DNA of 64,000 bases from Spiractinospora alimapuensis (GTDB lineage: Bacteria > Actinomycetota > Actinomycetes > Streptosporangiales > Streptosporangiaceae), in NCBI RefSeq assembly GCF_018437505.1, contig NZ_CP072467.1:3682010-3746009 (forward strand). The letters run 5' to 3'. Made by a program: the position numbers and the translations under genes. This document shows positions 54,930 to 62,726 of the stretch, in pieces. Positions within the stretch are counted from its first letter, which is position 1. Each line of letters begins with the position of its first letter. Below the pieces are notes generated by a model that saw only the letters and a program-made list of their open reading frames with translations, was not told the DNA's origin and did no database searches.

Positions 54930-55967
54930 TCACCCGGGGAGGACGCGCAACAGCGCGTCGCGCGCGGCGGCGTGCCGCGTTCCGGCGAGACGCGTCATCC
55001 ACCGCGACGAGGTGACCACGCGTTGCGCCGGCCCGCGCCGTCGGGCGTCGTACCGCGCCAGCGCACGGGGGACGTGATCCTCTCGCGCGAGGGCCCGCGT
55101 GAGCGCGACGGAGTCCAGGAGCGCCTGGCAGGCTCCCTGGCCCAACGACGGGGTCATGGCGTGTGCGGCGTCCCCCACCAGTGCCACGTTTCCCACCACG
55201 AACGACGACAGGTGCGGCGCGAGCTCGTGGATCGGGTGGCACAACACCTCGTCGGCGTCCGCCTCGGCCAGGATCCGTGGGATCGGTGCGTGCCACCCGC
55301 GGAACCGCGCGCGGAGATCGGCGAACGACTCCGTGCTGGTGGGCGCCGTCGCGACGGCGGCGTACCAGTTGGTGGTGCCGGGCCCCTGCGGCGTGATCCC
55401 GAAGATCTGTCCAGGTCCCCAGGTCTCACCGTATTCGGGCGGCCGTACGTCGGTCACGCCACGCCACGCGACGACCCCCGCGTAGCGCACGCGAGCGACG
55501 TCGTCGAAGAACGCCCCACGGACCGTGCTGCGAATGCCGTCGGCACCGACGACGAGGTCGTAGTCCCGCCTGAGCTGGGACGGATCAGTGATGGTGACCC
55601 CGGTCGACACCCGTGCCGTGGGGATCGCGGACCGGAGGAGCTCCATCAGCGCACCGCGGGACAACATCCGCACCGGCTCGCCGTGCCGGCGTTCGATCCG
55701 CTCCAGCGGCAGGCGGGAGACGCGGCGCCCGTCGGGGCGGCGGACCGTGGCGGATCGGTACGGCACCGTGCGCGCGTGGAGGTCATCCCCGAGGCCGAGC
55801 GCGCGGAGGGCGTCCTGTGCAGACGGGTGGATCCCCAGGGCGGTCCCGGTCGTGACGACGTCGGGCCAGCGCTCGAGGACCGTCACGTCCCATCCGCCCC
55901 TCACCAGACCGACACTGGTCGCGAGGCCGCCGATCCCGGCGCCGATGACGACGGCCGTGCGTGTCAC
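54930..55967 (-). CDS. FAD-dependent monooxygenase (salicylate-hydroxylase-like)
   Basis: A 345-residue flavoprotein of the aromatic hydroxylase group: TAVVIGAGIGGLATSVGLV (FAD GxGxxG), LERWPDVV, DLVVGADGIRSTVRGAF (DG motif) and VALVGDAAHAMTPSLGQGA (GD motif). The GTG at 55967 has GGAGGTGAGGA upstream and is preferred over the frame start at 55982. It is divergent from a TetR gene with a palindromic operator in between, so it is probably induced by its substrate, an aromatic or antibiotic-like compound. Confidence 0.9.
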   Translation of the reverse strand: MTRTAVVIGAGIGGLATSVGLVRGGWDVTVLERWPDVVTTGTALGIHPSAQDALRALGLGDDLHARTVPYRSATVRRPDGRRVSRLPLERIERRHGEPVRMLSRGALMELLRSAIPTARVSTGVTITDPSQLRRDYDLVVGADGIRSTVRGAFFDDVARVRYAGVVAWRGVTDVRPPEYGETWGPGQIFGITPQGPGTTNWYAAVATAPTSTESFADLRARFRGWHAPIPRILAEADADEVLCHPIHELAPHLSSFVVGNVALVGDAAHAMTPSLGQGACQALLDSVALTRALAREDHVPRALARYDARRRGPAQRVVTSSRWMTRLAGTRHAAARDALLRVLPG

Positions 55968-55994
55968 TCTCCTCACCTCCACAATGGACTACCC

Positions 55995-56014
55995 CATCAG
56001 TGGTACCACTAATG
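55995..56014. promoter_or_regulatory. TetR operator between monooxygenase and tetR
   Basis: CATCAGTGGTACCACTAATG is a 20-bp near-perfect palindrome (9 of 10 paired positions; the central AGTGGTACCACT is perfect) in the 78-bp divergent gap. It is the obvious binding site for the adjacent TetR protein. Confidence 0.75.
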
Positions 56015-56045
56015 TGGTGGTTTGGCGAGTGGATAATGGAGCGCG

Positions 56046-56642
56046 ATGGTGGAGAACCGAGAACGCCGCGACCGACTGCGAGACACCGCGATCGAAGTGC
56101 TGGCGGCGGATGGTGCCCGCGGGCTGACCCATCGTGCGGTGGACCGAGTGGCGGGACTTCCGCAAGGAACGACCAAGAACTACTTCGGGACCCGCGACGC
56201 GCTACTGGAGACGACCGCCGAGCGGTGTGTGGAGCGGTACTGGATGGAGCTGCGCACGGCGCAGGACGAGGTCGTGCGCGATCGGGCCACGTTGCTCGAC
56301 CTGCTCACGCGGCTGGTCGACAGAGCGGTGACCCACAACCGGTCACGCCTCGTCGCGTATCTGGAGCTCCACGCCGAGGGATCGCGCCGCCCGGCGATCC
56401 AGGAGGTCCTCGCGCGCCTGACCGAAGCGGATCTCGACGCGCACCTCGACGCCCAACGGCAGGCCGGTCTCCCCGCGACGCGGCGCAGCGCGGCGATGGT
56501 CGTCCTCGGGGTCAACACCGCGCTCACCTACCTGGTGACGCAACCGCGCTCGACGCTGGAGGCGTACGGGCTGGACGACCCCGGCACCTACCTCCGTGAC
56601 CTGCTGACGGCGGTGTACCCGTCGTCGGAGGCGTCGGAGTGA
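56046..56642 (+). CDS. TetR family repressor
   Basis: A 198-residue regulator: RDRLRDTAIEVLAADGARGLTHRAVDRVAGLPQGTTKNYFGTRDALLE is the TetR HTH. The all-helical ligand domain contains RLVAYLELHAEGSRRPAIQEVL. It probably represses the divergent FAD monooxygenase and itself through the palindrome at 55995. Confidence 0.93.
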   Translation: MVENRERRDRLRDTAIEVLAADGARGLTHRAVDRVAGLPQGTTKNYFGTRDALLETTAERCVERYWMELRTAQDEVVRDRATLLDLLTRLVDRAVTHNRSRLVAYLELHAEGSRRPAIQEVLARLTEADLDAHLDAQRQAGLPATRRSAAMVVLGVNTALTYLVTQPRSTLEAYGLDDPGTYLRDLLTAVYPSSEASE

Positions 56643-56941
56643 CGCACTCCCGCCCTCTCGCGGGGACTCGGCGGGGCTTGTCGTACGGTCAGTCGGCCCC
56701 AAGGCGAGCCGGGGTCCGGTAGGGACGTCGATGCGCGACCGTACGGGGATGTGGTGTCAAGTGCGGTCGTTGAATCAGGGGCGGTGCCCTCCGGCGAGGG
56801 TTCCGCCGGTGGTCGGCCCACCGGACATCCCTTGAATCGGCTATAGCGGCGGCGAGGAAGCCTTCCCGCCCGAGGCCAGCCGGTCGTTCACCGTCTGCCG
56901 CCATGGTGGTGTCACGGCGAGGGGAGGTGGATACAGGCGGC

Positions 56942-57181
56942 ATGACCTTCGTCCTGATCACACTGGCGTACGCCAGCGTCGCGGTCCCCACCCTGTTCGC
57001 GGAGCTCGTGTATCTCCTGGTCTTTCGGCGGAGGGCGGGATCACCGCCACCACCAGGACCTCTCGGTCCGGGTCCGTACGACGCGCGGCACCAGTGGCGC
57101 ACCGTGCAGCCTCCGGCCGGGGGAGTGAGGCGGAGCGGCGAGCCGTGTTCCGCTACTGGGTGTCGTCACTGGGTCGCCTGA
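56942..57181 (+). CDS. Possible small membrane protein
   Basis: A 79-residue frame starting MTFVLITLAYASVAVPTLFA, which gives one good membrane helix followed by basic residues and a Pro/Gly tail (PPPPGPLGPGPYDARHQW). GGGGAGGTGG lies about 13 nt upstream of the ATG. There is no homolog that I recognise. Its end overlaps the IS remnant, so the stop may be accidental. Low certainty. Confidence 0.3.
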   Translation: MTFVLITLAYASVAVPTLFAELVYLLVFRRRAGSPPPPGPLGPGPYDARHQWRTVQPPAGGVRRSGEPCSATGCRHWVA

Positions 57182-57480
57182 CACGGATGTCGTATCCAGG
57201 GAGTGGACGCATTGGTGAGCTGCCCCGCCAGAGTCGACTAGGTCGTGTTCTTTTGCGGGCTTTCGGATGAGGGAGCGGCCGTCGCCCCGGCGATCGTGAG
57301 CCCCCGGCACCCCCAACAGTGCCCCCAAGAGGCACAGCGGTGCAAGATTCACGACCTGGTGGCGAACGCGGCGATACCGCTCGACCAGGTTCAGCCAGGA
57401 CGCGGGAGTTGGGATCACGCGCGGGTGGACCGTGCGGGGCATGGAGGTCGAAGAGTGGGCCCATGTCCGACCCGGCTGTT
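57167..57480 (-). mobile_element. Decayed IS630-type transposase fragment
   Basis: On the minus strand a frame contains HPRVIPTPASWLNLVER (57378-57430), the signature near the last catalytic Glu of IS630/Tc1-like DDE transposases. In another frame the sequence ends with LAGQLTNASTPWIRHP then stop near 57167, resembling the C-terminus of such enzymes. The two pieces are out of frame and the upstream two-thirds are missing, so this is a dead fragment. Terminal inverted repeats were not found. Confidence 0.5.
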
Positions 57481-57826
57481 GGTGCGGCGCGAAGGCATCC
57501 CAGGTGCTCCACACGGCGTTCTGTTCAGGCCGGCGCGTGCGGCCACGGATCGTGCCGACTCGTCGGCGTTCGTGGCCGGTTTGTCCTGCGGCCTCGCGGC
57601 ACTCATCACCCCGAGCTGGACGTCGGTGATCGCGTGCGTCCGGGACAGGGGGGCGCGAGGTTTCGCGGATACCACCCGGGGGGTAGGGCCGGGATTCCCC
57701 GCACGGACCCCGCGAGAACGCCGATTCCCACGCGCGGGAGCCCTCAGCTTCCACGAGGCACCAGCGAATACCAGCCGGCGCCCTCGGTCCGGCTGGTGCG
57801 AGAACGTGGCGGGATGCGCCGGGCCG

Positions 57827-58249
57827 CTAGGCGTCCTTGAGCGCGGCGGCGGCTTCGGCGCTGCTGTCCTGGAGGAACGTGGTGCACCGTTCGGCCTCGT
57901 CGGTCTCCCCGATCTCGCCGGCCGCGCGCGCGAGCACGTGCAGGCAGCGCAGGAAGCCGCGGTTGGGCTCGTGCTCCCACGGGATGGGGCCGTGCCCCTT
58001 CCAGCCGGACCGACGCAGTTGGTCCAGCCCACGGTGGTAACCGGTGCGCGCGTAGGCGTAGGCCGTGACCACCTGGCCGTCGGCGATGGCCCGCTGGGCG
58101 AGCTCCGCCCAGGCCGCGGAGAACGTGGGATACTTGGCCGCGACCTCGGTGGGGTCGCTGGCCGCGGCGAGCGCGGCGGCGGGTTCGGGGGTCTCCGGCA
58201 GGTAGGTGGGAGGCGGCCCACCGAGCAGGTTCTCGTGCATCGGACTCAT
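57827..58249 (-). CDS. DUF3151 family protein
   Basis: A 140-residue actinobacterial helical protein: HENLLGGPPPTYLPE, then VAAKYPTFSAAWAELAQRA, AYAYARTGYHRGLDQLRRSG, WKGHGPIPWEHEPNRGFLR and ERCTTFLQDSSAEAA are strongly conserved DUF3151 features. It resembles a TPR-like repeat protein; the function is unknown. The ATG at 58249 (MSPM) or 58240 is the start. It lies directly upstream of the aldolase gene on the same side. Confidence 0.92.
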   Translation of the reverse strand: MSPMHENLLGGPPPTYLPETPEPAAALAAASDPTEVAAKYPTFSAAWAELAQRAIADGQVVTAYAYARTGYHRGLDQLRRSGWKGHGPIPWEHEPNRGFLRCLHVLARAAGEIGETDEAERCTTFLQDSSAEAAAALKDA

Positions 58250-58317
58250 GCCCCCAGCATGCCAGGCCACAACCGGACCCGGGCCGGGGTCGCCCCTGGG
58301 GCGACCCCGGGGGCGCG

Positions 58318-59340
58318 TCACTTCACGCGGGTGCCGGCGGAACGCAGGTTCTGGCAGGCCTCCACCACGCGCTCGGCCATGCCGGCCTCGGCGGCCTTGC
58401 CGTAGGCGCGCGGGTCGTAGGCCTTCTTGCTGCCGATTTCGCCGTCGATCTTCAGCACACCGTCGTAGTTCTTCATCACGTGGTCGACGATCGGCCGCGT
58501 GAAGGCGTACTGGGTGTCGGTGTCGACGTTCATCTTCACGACGCCGTAGTCGATCGCGGCGCGGATCTCCTCCTCGGTGGAGCCGGATCCGCCGTGGAAC
58601 ACGAAGTCGAAGGGCTTGGTCTTGCCGTACTTGGCGCCGACGGCCTCCTGGGCCTCCTTGAGGACCTCGGGGCGCAGCTTCACGAAGCCCGGCTTGTAGG
58701 AGCCGTGCACGTTGCCGAAGGTGAGAGCGGTCATGTAGTAGCCGTTCTCGCCGAGGCCCAGCGCGTCGGCGGTCGCCAGCGCGTCCTCGGGGGTGGTGTA
58801 CAGCTTCTCGTTGATCTCGCCGACGATGCCGTCCTCCTCACCACCGACGACGCCGACCTCGATCTCCAGGATGATCTTGGCATCCTTGCACTGGGCGAGG
58901 AGCTCCTTGGCGATCTCCAGGTTCTCGCCCAGCGGGACCGCGGACCCGTCCCACATGTGCGACTGGAACAGCGGCTCCTCACCGCGTGCGACCCGCTCCT
59001 TGGAGATCGCGACGAGCGGCCGGACGAACCCGTCCAGCTTCTCCTTCGGGCAGTGGTCGGTGTGCAGGGCGACGTTGACGGAGTACTTCTCCGCCACCAC
59101 GCGCGCGTACTCGGCGAACGCGACCGACCCGGTGACCATGTCCTTGACCGTCGCGCCGGAGAGGAACTCGGCCCCGCCGGTCGACACCTGGACGATGCCG
59201 TCACTCTCCGCCTCAGCGAACCCCCGCAGCGCCGCGTGCAGCGTCTGGCTGGAGGTCACGTTGATCGCCGGATAGGCGAAGCCCTGGGACTTCGCGCGGC
59301 TGAGCATTTCCGCATAAACCTCGTGGGTCGCGATAGGCAT
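58318..59340 (-). CDS. fba: Class II fructose-bisphosphate aldolase
   Basis: Zinc-dependent glycolytic/gluconeogenic aldolase of 340 residues. Metal and substrate ligands are visible: VALHTDHCPKEKLDGF, EIEVGVVGGEEDG, FGNVHGSYKPGFVKL and FVFHGGSGSTEEEI (GGSG loop), followed by VVKMNVDTDTQYAFTRP. The start ATG at 59340 has AGGGAG 8 nt upstream. Confidence 0.96.
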   Translation of the reverse strand: MPIATHEVYAEMLSRAKSQGFAYPAINVTSSQTLHAALRGFAEAESDGIVQVSTGGAEFLSGATVKDMVTGSVAFAEYARVVAEKYSVNVALHTDHCPKEKLDGFVRPLVAISKERVARGEEPLFQSHMWDGSAVPLGENLEIAKELLAQCKDAKIILEIEVGVVGGEEDGIVGEINEKLYTTPEDALATADALGLGENGYYMTALTFGNVHGSYKPGFVKLRPEVLKEAQEAVGAKYGKTKPFDFVFHGGSGSTEEEIRAAIDYGVVKMNVDTDTQYAFTRPIVDHVMKNYDGVLKIDGEIGSKKAYDPRAYGKAAEAGMAERVVEACQNLRSAGTRVK

Positions 59341-59597
59341 GGTGATACTCCCTGGTGAACCGGGGCGCGGATGGCCAGATTGGACACCTCTCACCGTAGT
59401 GGGTCCAGGACGAACACGGCCGCCGTGGCACCCCACTAAGAGGTCTAGACCATTATGCCAGGGTCGACCCCAGTGCGGGATTTCCCGCACTCTCCGTTAC
59501 GGATTGGACGGAAAACTACGGTGATGGTGGGAAGAACGGGACTTTTTTGACATCAGAGGCATCGATTGTTGGCCTGATCCACGCTAGATTCTGCTGC

Positions 59598-60017
59598 GTG
59601 GGGCGACATCGGAACGATCCTCGTGGCACAGGCCAGGTGCTGGCAATCGCTGGCGCGGTATTGCTATTGGTCACGCTCGTGGCCTTGGGCGGCTTTTTCC
59701 TGTGGCAGTCCATACCTTCCAGCAACAGCGCGGTCCTGGACGACGCGGCAGAGATGTCGAGCTCTGATCCCGACCCGGGCGACACGACGCTTTACCTGCG
59801 GGTCGTCGGCGACTCCAGCGACGTGCTGGTACGCGAGTCGGGTGGGCAGGTACTGACCGACACCACGCTCGGTCACGGTCAGTACGTGAGCTACGACCAC
59901 CCAAGCATGGAGGTGCACATCAGCGATCCAGGAGCGGTGGAGGTGTACACCAACGGCGAGCTACAGGACCTGAGCGACGAACCCGACGACGCGACGCTCT
60001 CGGTGCGCGCGGACTGA
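59598..60017 (+). CDS. Membrane-anchored protein with RodZ/DUF4115-like C-terminus
   Basis: A 139-residue protein: about 13 basic residues, one membrane helix (VLAIAGAVLLLVTLVALGGFFLW), a Ser/Asp-rich linker, and an extracytoplasmic beta domain (TTLYLRVVGDSSDVLVRESGG ... GAVEVYTNGELQDL) resembling the DUF4115 domain of RodZ. The GTG at 59598 lies 7 nt after a candidate -10 (TAGATT, 59585-59590), so a leaderless start is likely. The longer frame from 59547 begins with a TTGACA that looks like a promoter element. Confidence 0.7.
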   Translation: MGRHRNDPRGTGQVLAIAGAVLLLVTLVALGGFFLWQSIPSSNSAVLDDAAEMSSSDPDPGDTTLYLRVVGDSSDVLVRESGGQVLTDTTLGHGQYVSYDHPSMEVHISDPGAVEVYTNGELQDLSDEPDDATLSVRAD

Positions 60018-60153
60018 CCGGCGCGGCGACCAACCGCGCGATCCGTGTGACGTCGGCACACGGACCAGAGGCGACGGCGCACTCCGCCGCGCCTCCCATC
60101 GTCGTTCCCTGACCGCATCGGTACCTGTCGCACATCGGAGATAGCGTGTGGGC

Positions 60154-61359
60154 ATGTCGCGATCTGCCCCCTCCTCCGCCGGACGTCGTACGGACCTGTC
60201 CGCAGCACAGGCGCGGCGCGTCGCGCTCGCCGCCCAAGGGTTCCTGGACCCCCGACCGAGTGGCGCCGCCACCCTGCGCCACGTCCGCCGGGTCGTGGAC
60301 CGGGTCGGTGTGATCCAGATCGACAGCGTGAACGTGGTGACCCGCAGCCAGTACCTTCCGCTTTACTCGCGCCTGGGCCCCTACGACCCGGCGTTGCTGG
60401 ACCGGGCGACCGGCAGCCGTGACCGACACCTGGTAGAGTACTGGGCGCACGAGGCGAGCCTCATCCCCCCGGACACGCACCGACTGCTCCGCTGGCGGAT
60501 GGCCCGCGCCGACGAGGAGGCCTGGGGTGGGATCCGGCGTATCAGTCGGGAGCGGCCCGAGTTCGTGAAGACGGTCCAGGCCGAGGTGGAACGCATCGGC
60601 CCCGCGACGGCGCGCATGGTCGCCGCCGCTCTGGAGGAGGACCACGCCCGGGACAAGGAGCACTGGGGCTGGAACTGGAGCGACACCAAGGTGGCGCTGG
60701 AGTACCTGTTCTGGTCCGGAGCGATCACCACCGACGGCCGAACCGCACAGTTCGAACGCCGCTACGCGACCTTGGAGCAGGTCCTCCCGTCGGAGGTCCA
60801 CGGGGCCCCCGACCCGGACCCCGACGACGCCCGCCGTGATCTCATGCGAATCGCCGCGCGCGCCCACGGGATCGGTACCGAGCTCTGCCTCCGGGACTAC
60901 TTCCGCCTGGGAGTCCGCGAGGCCCGCCCCGCGCTCCAGGACCTCGTCGACGCGGGGGAACTCCTTCCGGTCCGCGTGGAGGGCTGGGACAGTCCGGCCT
61001 ACCTGCACCCCGAGGCCAGAATCCCTCGCAACGCCTCCGCACGCGCGCTCCTCAGCCCGTTCGACTCCCTCGTCTGGCAACGCGAACGCACCGAGTCCCT
61101 CTTCGGCATGCGCTACCGCCTGGAGATCTACACTCCTGCCCCCAAACGGGTCCACGGCTACTACGTTCTCCCGTTCCTGTTCGGCGATCAGCTCGTCGCC
61201 CGCGTCGACCTCAAGGCCGACCGCAAGAACGGCGCCCTACTCGTCCGCCGGACCACCCTCGAACCCGACGCCCCGGCGGAGACCAGCACGGAGCTGACCG
61301 CGGAACTCCGCCAGATGGCCGACTGGCTCGGCCTCGACCAGGTCCGCCACGACGCGTAG
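60154..61359 (+). CDS. YcaQ/AlkX-like winged-helix DNA glycosylase
   Basis: A 401-residue protein of the HTH_42 (YcaQ) superfamily, which unhooks interstrand crosslinks and alkylated bases. The catalytic QxD motif is in [26 protein letters not shown] (Gln55, Asp57). Also present are [25 protein letters not shown] and [21 protein letters not shown]. The ATG at 60154 lies 7 nt after a -10-like TAGCGT, so translation may be leaderless; a GTG at 60148 is the alternative. Confidence 0.88.
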   Translation: MSRSAPSSAGRRTDLSAAQARRVALAAQGFLDPRPSGAATLRHVRRVVDRVGVIQIDSVNVVTRSQYLPLYSRLGPYDPALLDRATGSRDRHLVEYWAHEASLIPPDTHRLLRWRMARADEEAWGGIRRISRERPEFVKTVQAEVERIGPATARMVAAALEEDHARDKEHWGWNWSDTKVALEYLFWSGAITTDGRTAQFERRYATLEQVLPSEVHGAPDPDPDDARRDLMRIAARAHGIGTELCLRDYFRLGVREARPALQDLVDAGELLPVRVEGWDSPAYLHPEARIPRNASARALLSPFDSLVWQRERTESLFGMRYRLEIYTPAPKRVHGYYVLPFLFGDQLVARVDLKADRKNGALLVRRTTLEPDAPAETSTELTAELRQMADWLGLDQVRHDA

Positions 61360-61400
61360 GGGCCGGGATTCGCGGGTGTGTGCGAATCGCCCCGCCAGAG

Positions 61401-61475
61401 CAGGTGAATGCGCACATCCACCTGGTGGATGTGCGCAATTCCTGATGAGGGTGGAGAAACCCTGATGGCGGGAGG
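61401..61475 (+). repeat. Dispersed intergenic element, copy C, with long palindrome
   Basis: Contains a perfect palindrome with 14-bp arms (61409-61422 and 61424-61437) around a central T, each arm including GGTGGATGTGC. It is followed by CCTGATGAGGGTGGAGAAAC and CCTGATGGCGGGAG. It lies in the gap between the converging 3' ends of the YcaQ-like gene and the thiolase gene. Confidence 0.75.
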
Positions 61476-61485
61476 GGAGGGTGGG

Positions 61486-62628
61486 TTACACGCGCTCCAC
61501 GATGGTGGTGTTGGCCTGGCCGCCGCCCTCGCACATGGATTGGAGACCGTAGCGGCCGCCGGAGCGGTGGAGTTCGTGGACGAGTTTCGTCATGAGGATC
61601 GCGCCGGTCGCGCCCAGGGGGTGGCCGAGGGCGATGGCTCCGCCGTTGGGGTTGGTGGCGTCCAGGTTGGCGCCCGTCTCCTGGGCCCAGGCGAGCGGGA
61701 CACAGGCGAAGGCCTCGTTGATCTCGAAGGAGTCGATCTCGTCGATGCCCAGTTGTGCCTTGCGTAGGGCCGTGCGGGTGGCCGGGATGGGGCCGGTCAG
61801 CATGAGGACGGGGTCGTCTCCGGTGACCGTGAGCTGCACGATGCGCGCCAGCGGGGTGAGGCCGTGTTCCTCGACGGCACGTTCGGAGGCGATCAGCAGC
61901 GCCGCGGCGCCCACGGAGACCTGACTGGCGACGGCCGCGGTGAGGGACCACCCCTCGCGCAGTGGGGCGAGCCCGGCCATCTTCTCCAGGGTGGTGTCGG
62001 GGCGGACCCCCTCGTCGGTGTCGACGCCGTTGATCGGGGCGATCTGGTCGGCGAACCGGCCCTCGGCGATCGCGGCCGCGGCGCGGTGGTGGCTACGTAG
62101 GGAGTACTCCTCCATCTGCTCCCGGCTGAGCCCCCACTTCTCCGCGATGAGCTGTGCCCCGCGGAACTGCGAGATCTCCTGCTCGCCGTAGCGGTCGGTC
62201 CAGCCGGTGCCGTAGATGGGCAGTCCGTTGTCCAGGGAGAACTGGACGTTGGCGCCCATGGGAACCATCGCCATGTTCTCGACCCCGCTGGCGACGACCA
62301 GGTCCTGGGTGCCCGACATGACGCCCTGGGCCGCGAAGTGCAACGCCTGCTGCGAGGAGCCACACTGGCGGTCGATGGTGACGCCGGGTGTGGTCTCGGG
62401 AAGGCCGGCGGAGAGCCACGCCGTGCGGGCGACGTCCAGGGCCTGCGGTCCCGCCTGGCTGACGCACCCCATGATGACGTCCTCGACCGCGACGGGGTCC
62501 ACGTCGGTCCGTTCCATCAGGGCACGAAGGACGTGCGCCCCGAGATCCGCGGGATGGGCGTCCGCCAGCTTCCCCTTCCGCGTTCCCACGGGCGTGCGGA
62601 CCGCTCCAACGATGTACGCCTCAGCCAT
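61486..62628 (-). CDS. Acetyl-CoA acetyltransferase / thiolase
   Basis: A 380-residue thiolase. The nucleophile is Cys89 in TIDRQCGSSQQALHF; the His is in NGGAIALGHPLGATGA and the second Cys in MCEGGGQANTTIVE. Chain elements such as INEAFACVPLAWAQE are typical. It could serve beta-oxidation or acetoacetyl-CoA metabolism; the neighbours do not decide. Confidence 0.94.
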   Translation of the reverse strand: MAEAYIVGAVRTPVGTRKGKLADAHPADLGAHVLRALMERTDVDPVAVEDVIMGCVSQAGPQALDVARTAWLSAGLPETTPGVTIDRQCGSSQQALHFAAQGVMSGTQDLVVASGVENMAMVPMGANVQFSLDNGLPIYGTGWTDRYGEQEISQFRGAQLIAEKWGLSREQMEEYSLRSHHRAAAAIAEGRFADQIAPINGVDTDEGVRPDTTLEKMAGLAPLREGWSLTAAVASQVSVGAAALLIASERAVEEHGLTPLARIVQLTVTGDDPVLMLTGPIPATRTALRKAQLGIDEIDSFEINEAFACVPLAWAQETGANLDATNPNGGAIALGHPLGATGAILMTKLVHELHRSGGRYGLQSMCEGGGQANTTIVERV

Positions 62629-62726
62629 GACTGCCTCCCGGCCGACCTGTCCGTGTGCTCAGAATCCCACTGCCGTCTAACCGAACCATATTCGGTTTGT
62701 GGTCTGAAGCAAGGGCCCAGGGTCGT

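Larger units (their letters stand above)
56643..57826. other. Gap of about 1.2 kb with remnants only
   Basis: Between tetR and DUF3151. It contains one weak small membrane gene candidate (56942-57181) and a decayed IS630-type fragment (about 57167-57480). The rest (56643-56930 and 57480-57826) shows only Arg/Pro-rich frames with no motif. Confidence 0.5.

Noticed and set aside
59547-59597. Start of the DUF4115-like gene at the TTG in TTGACA
   Set aside because: TTGACA looks like a promoter element and the extension adds no conserved sequence; a GTG 51 nt later follows a -10 box.
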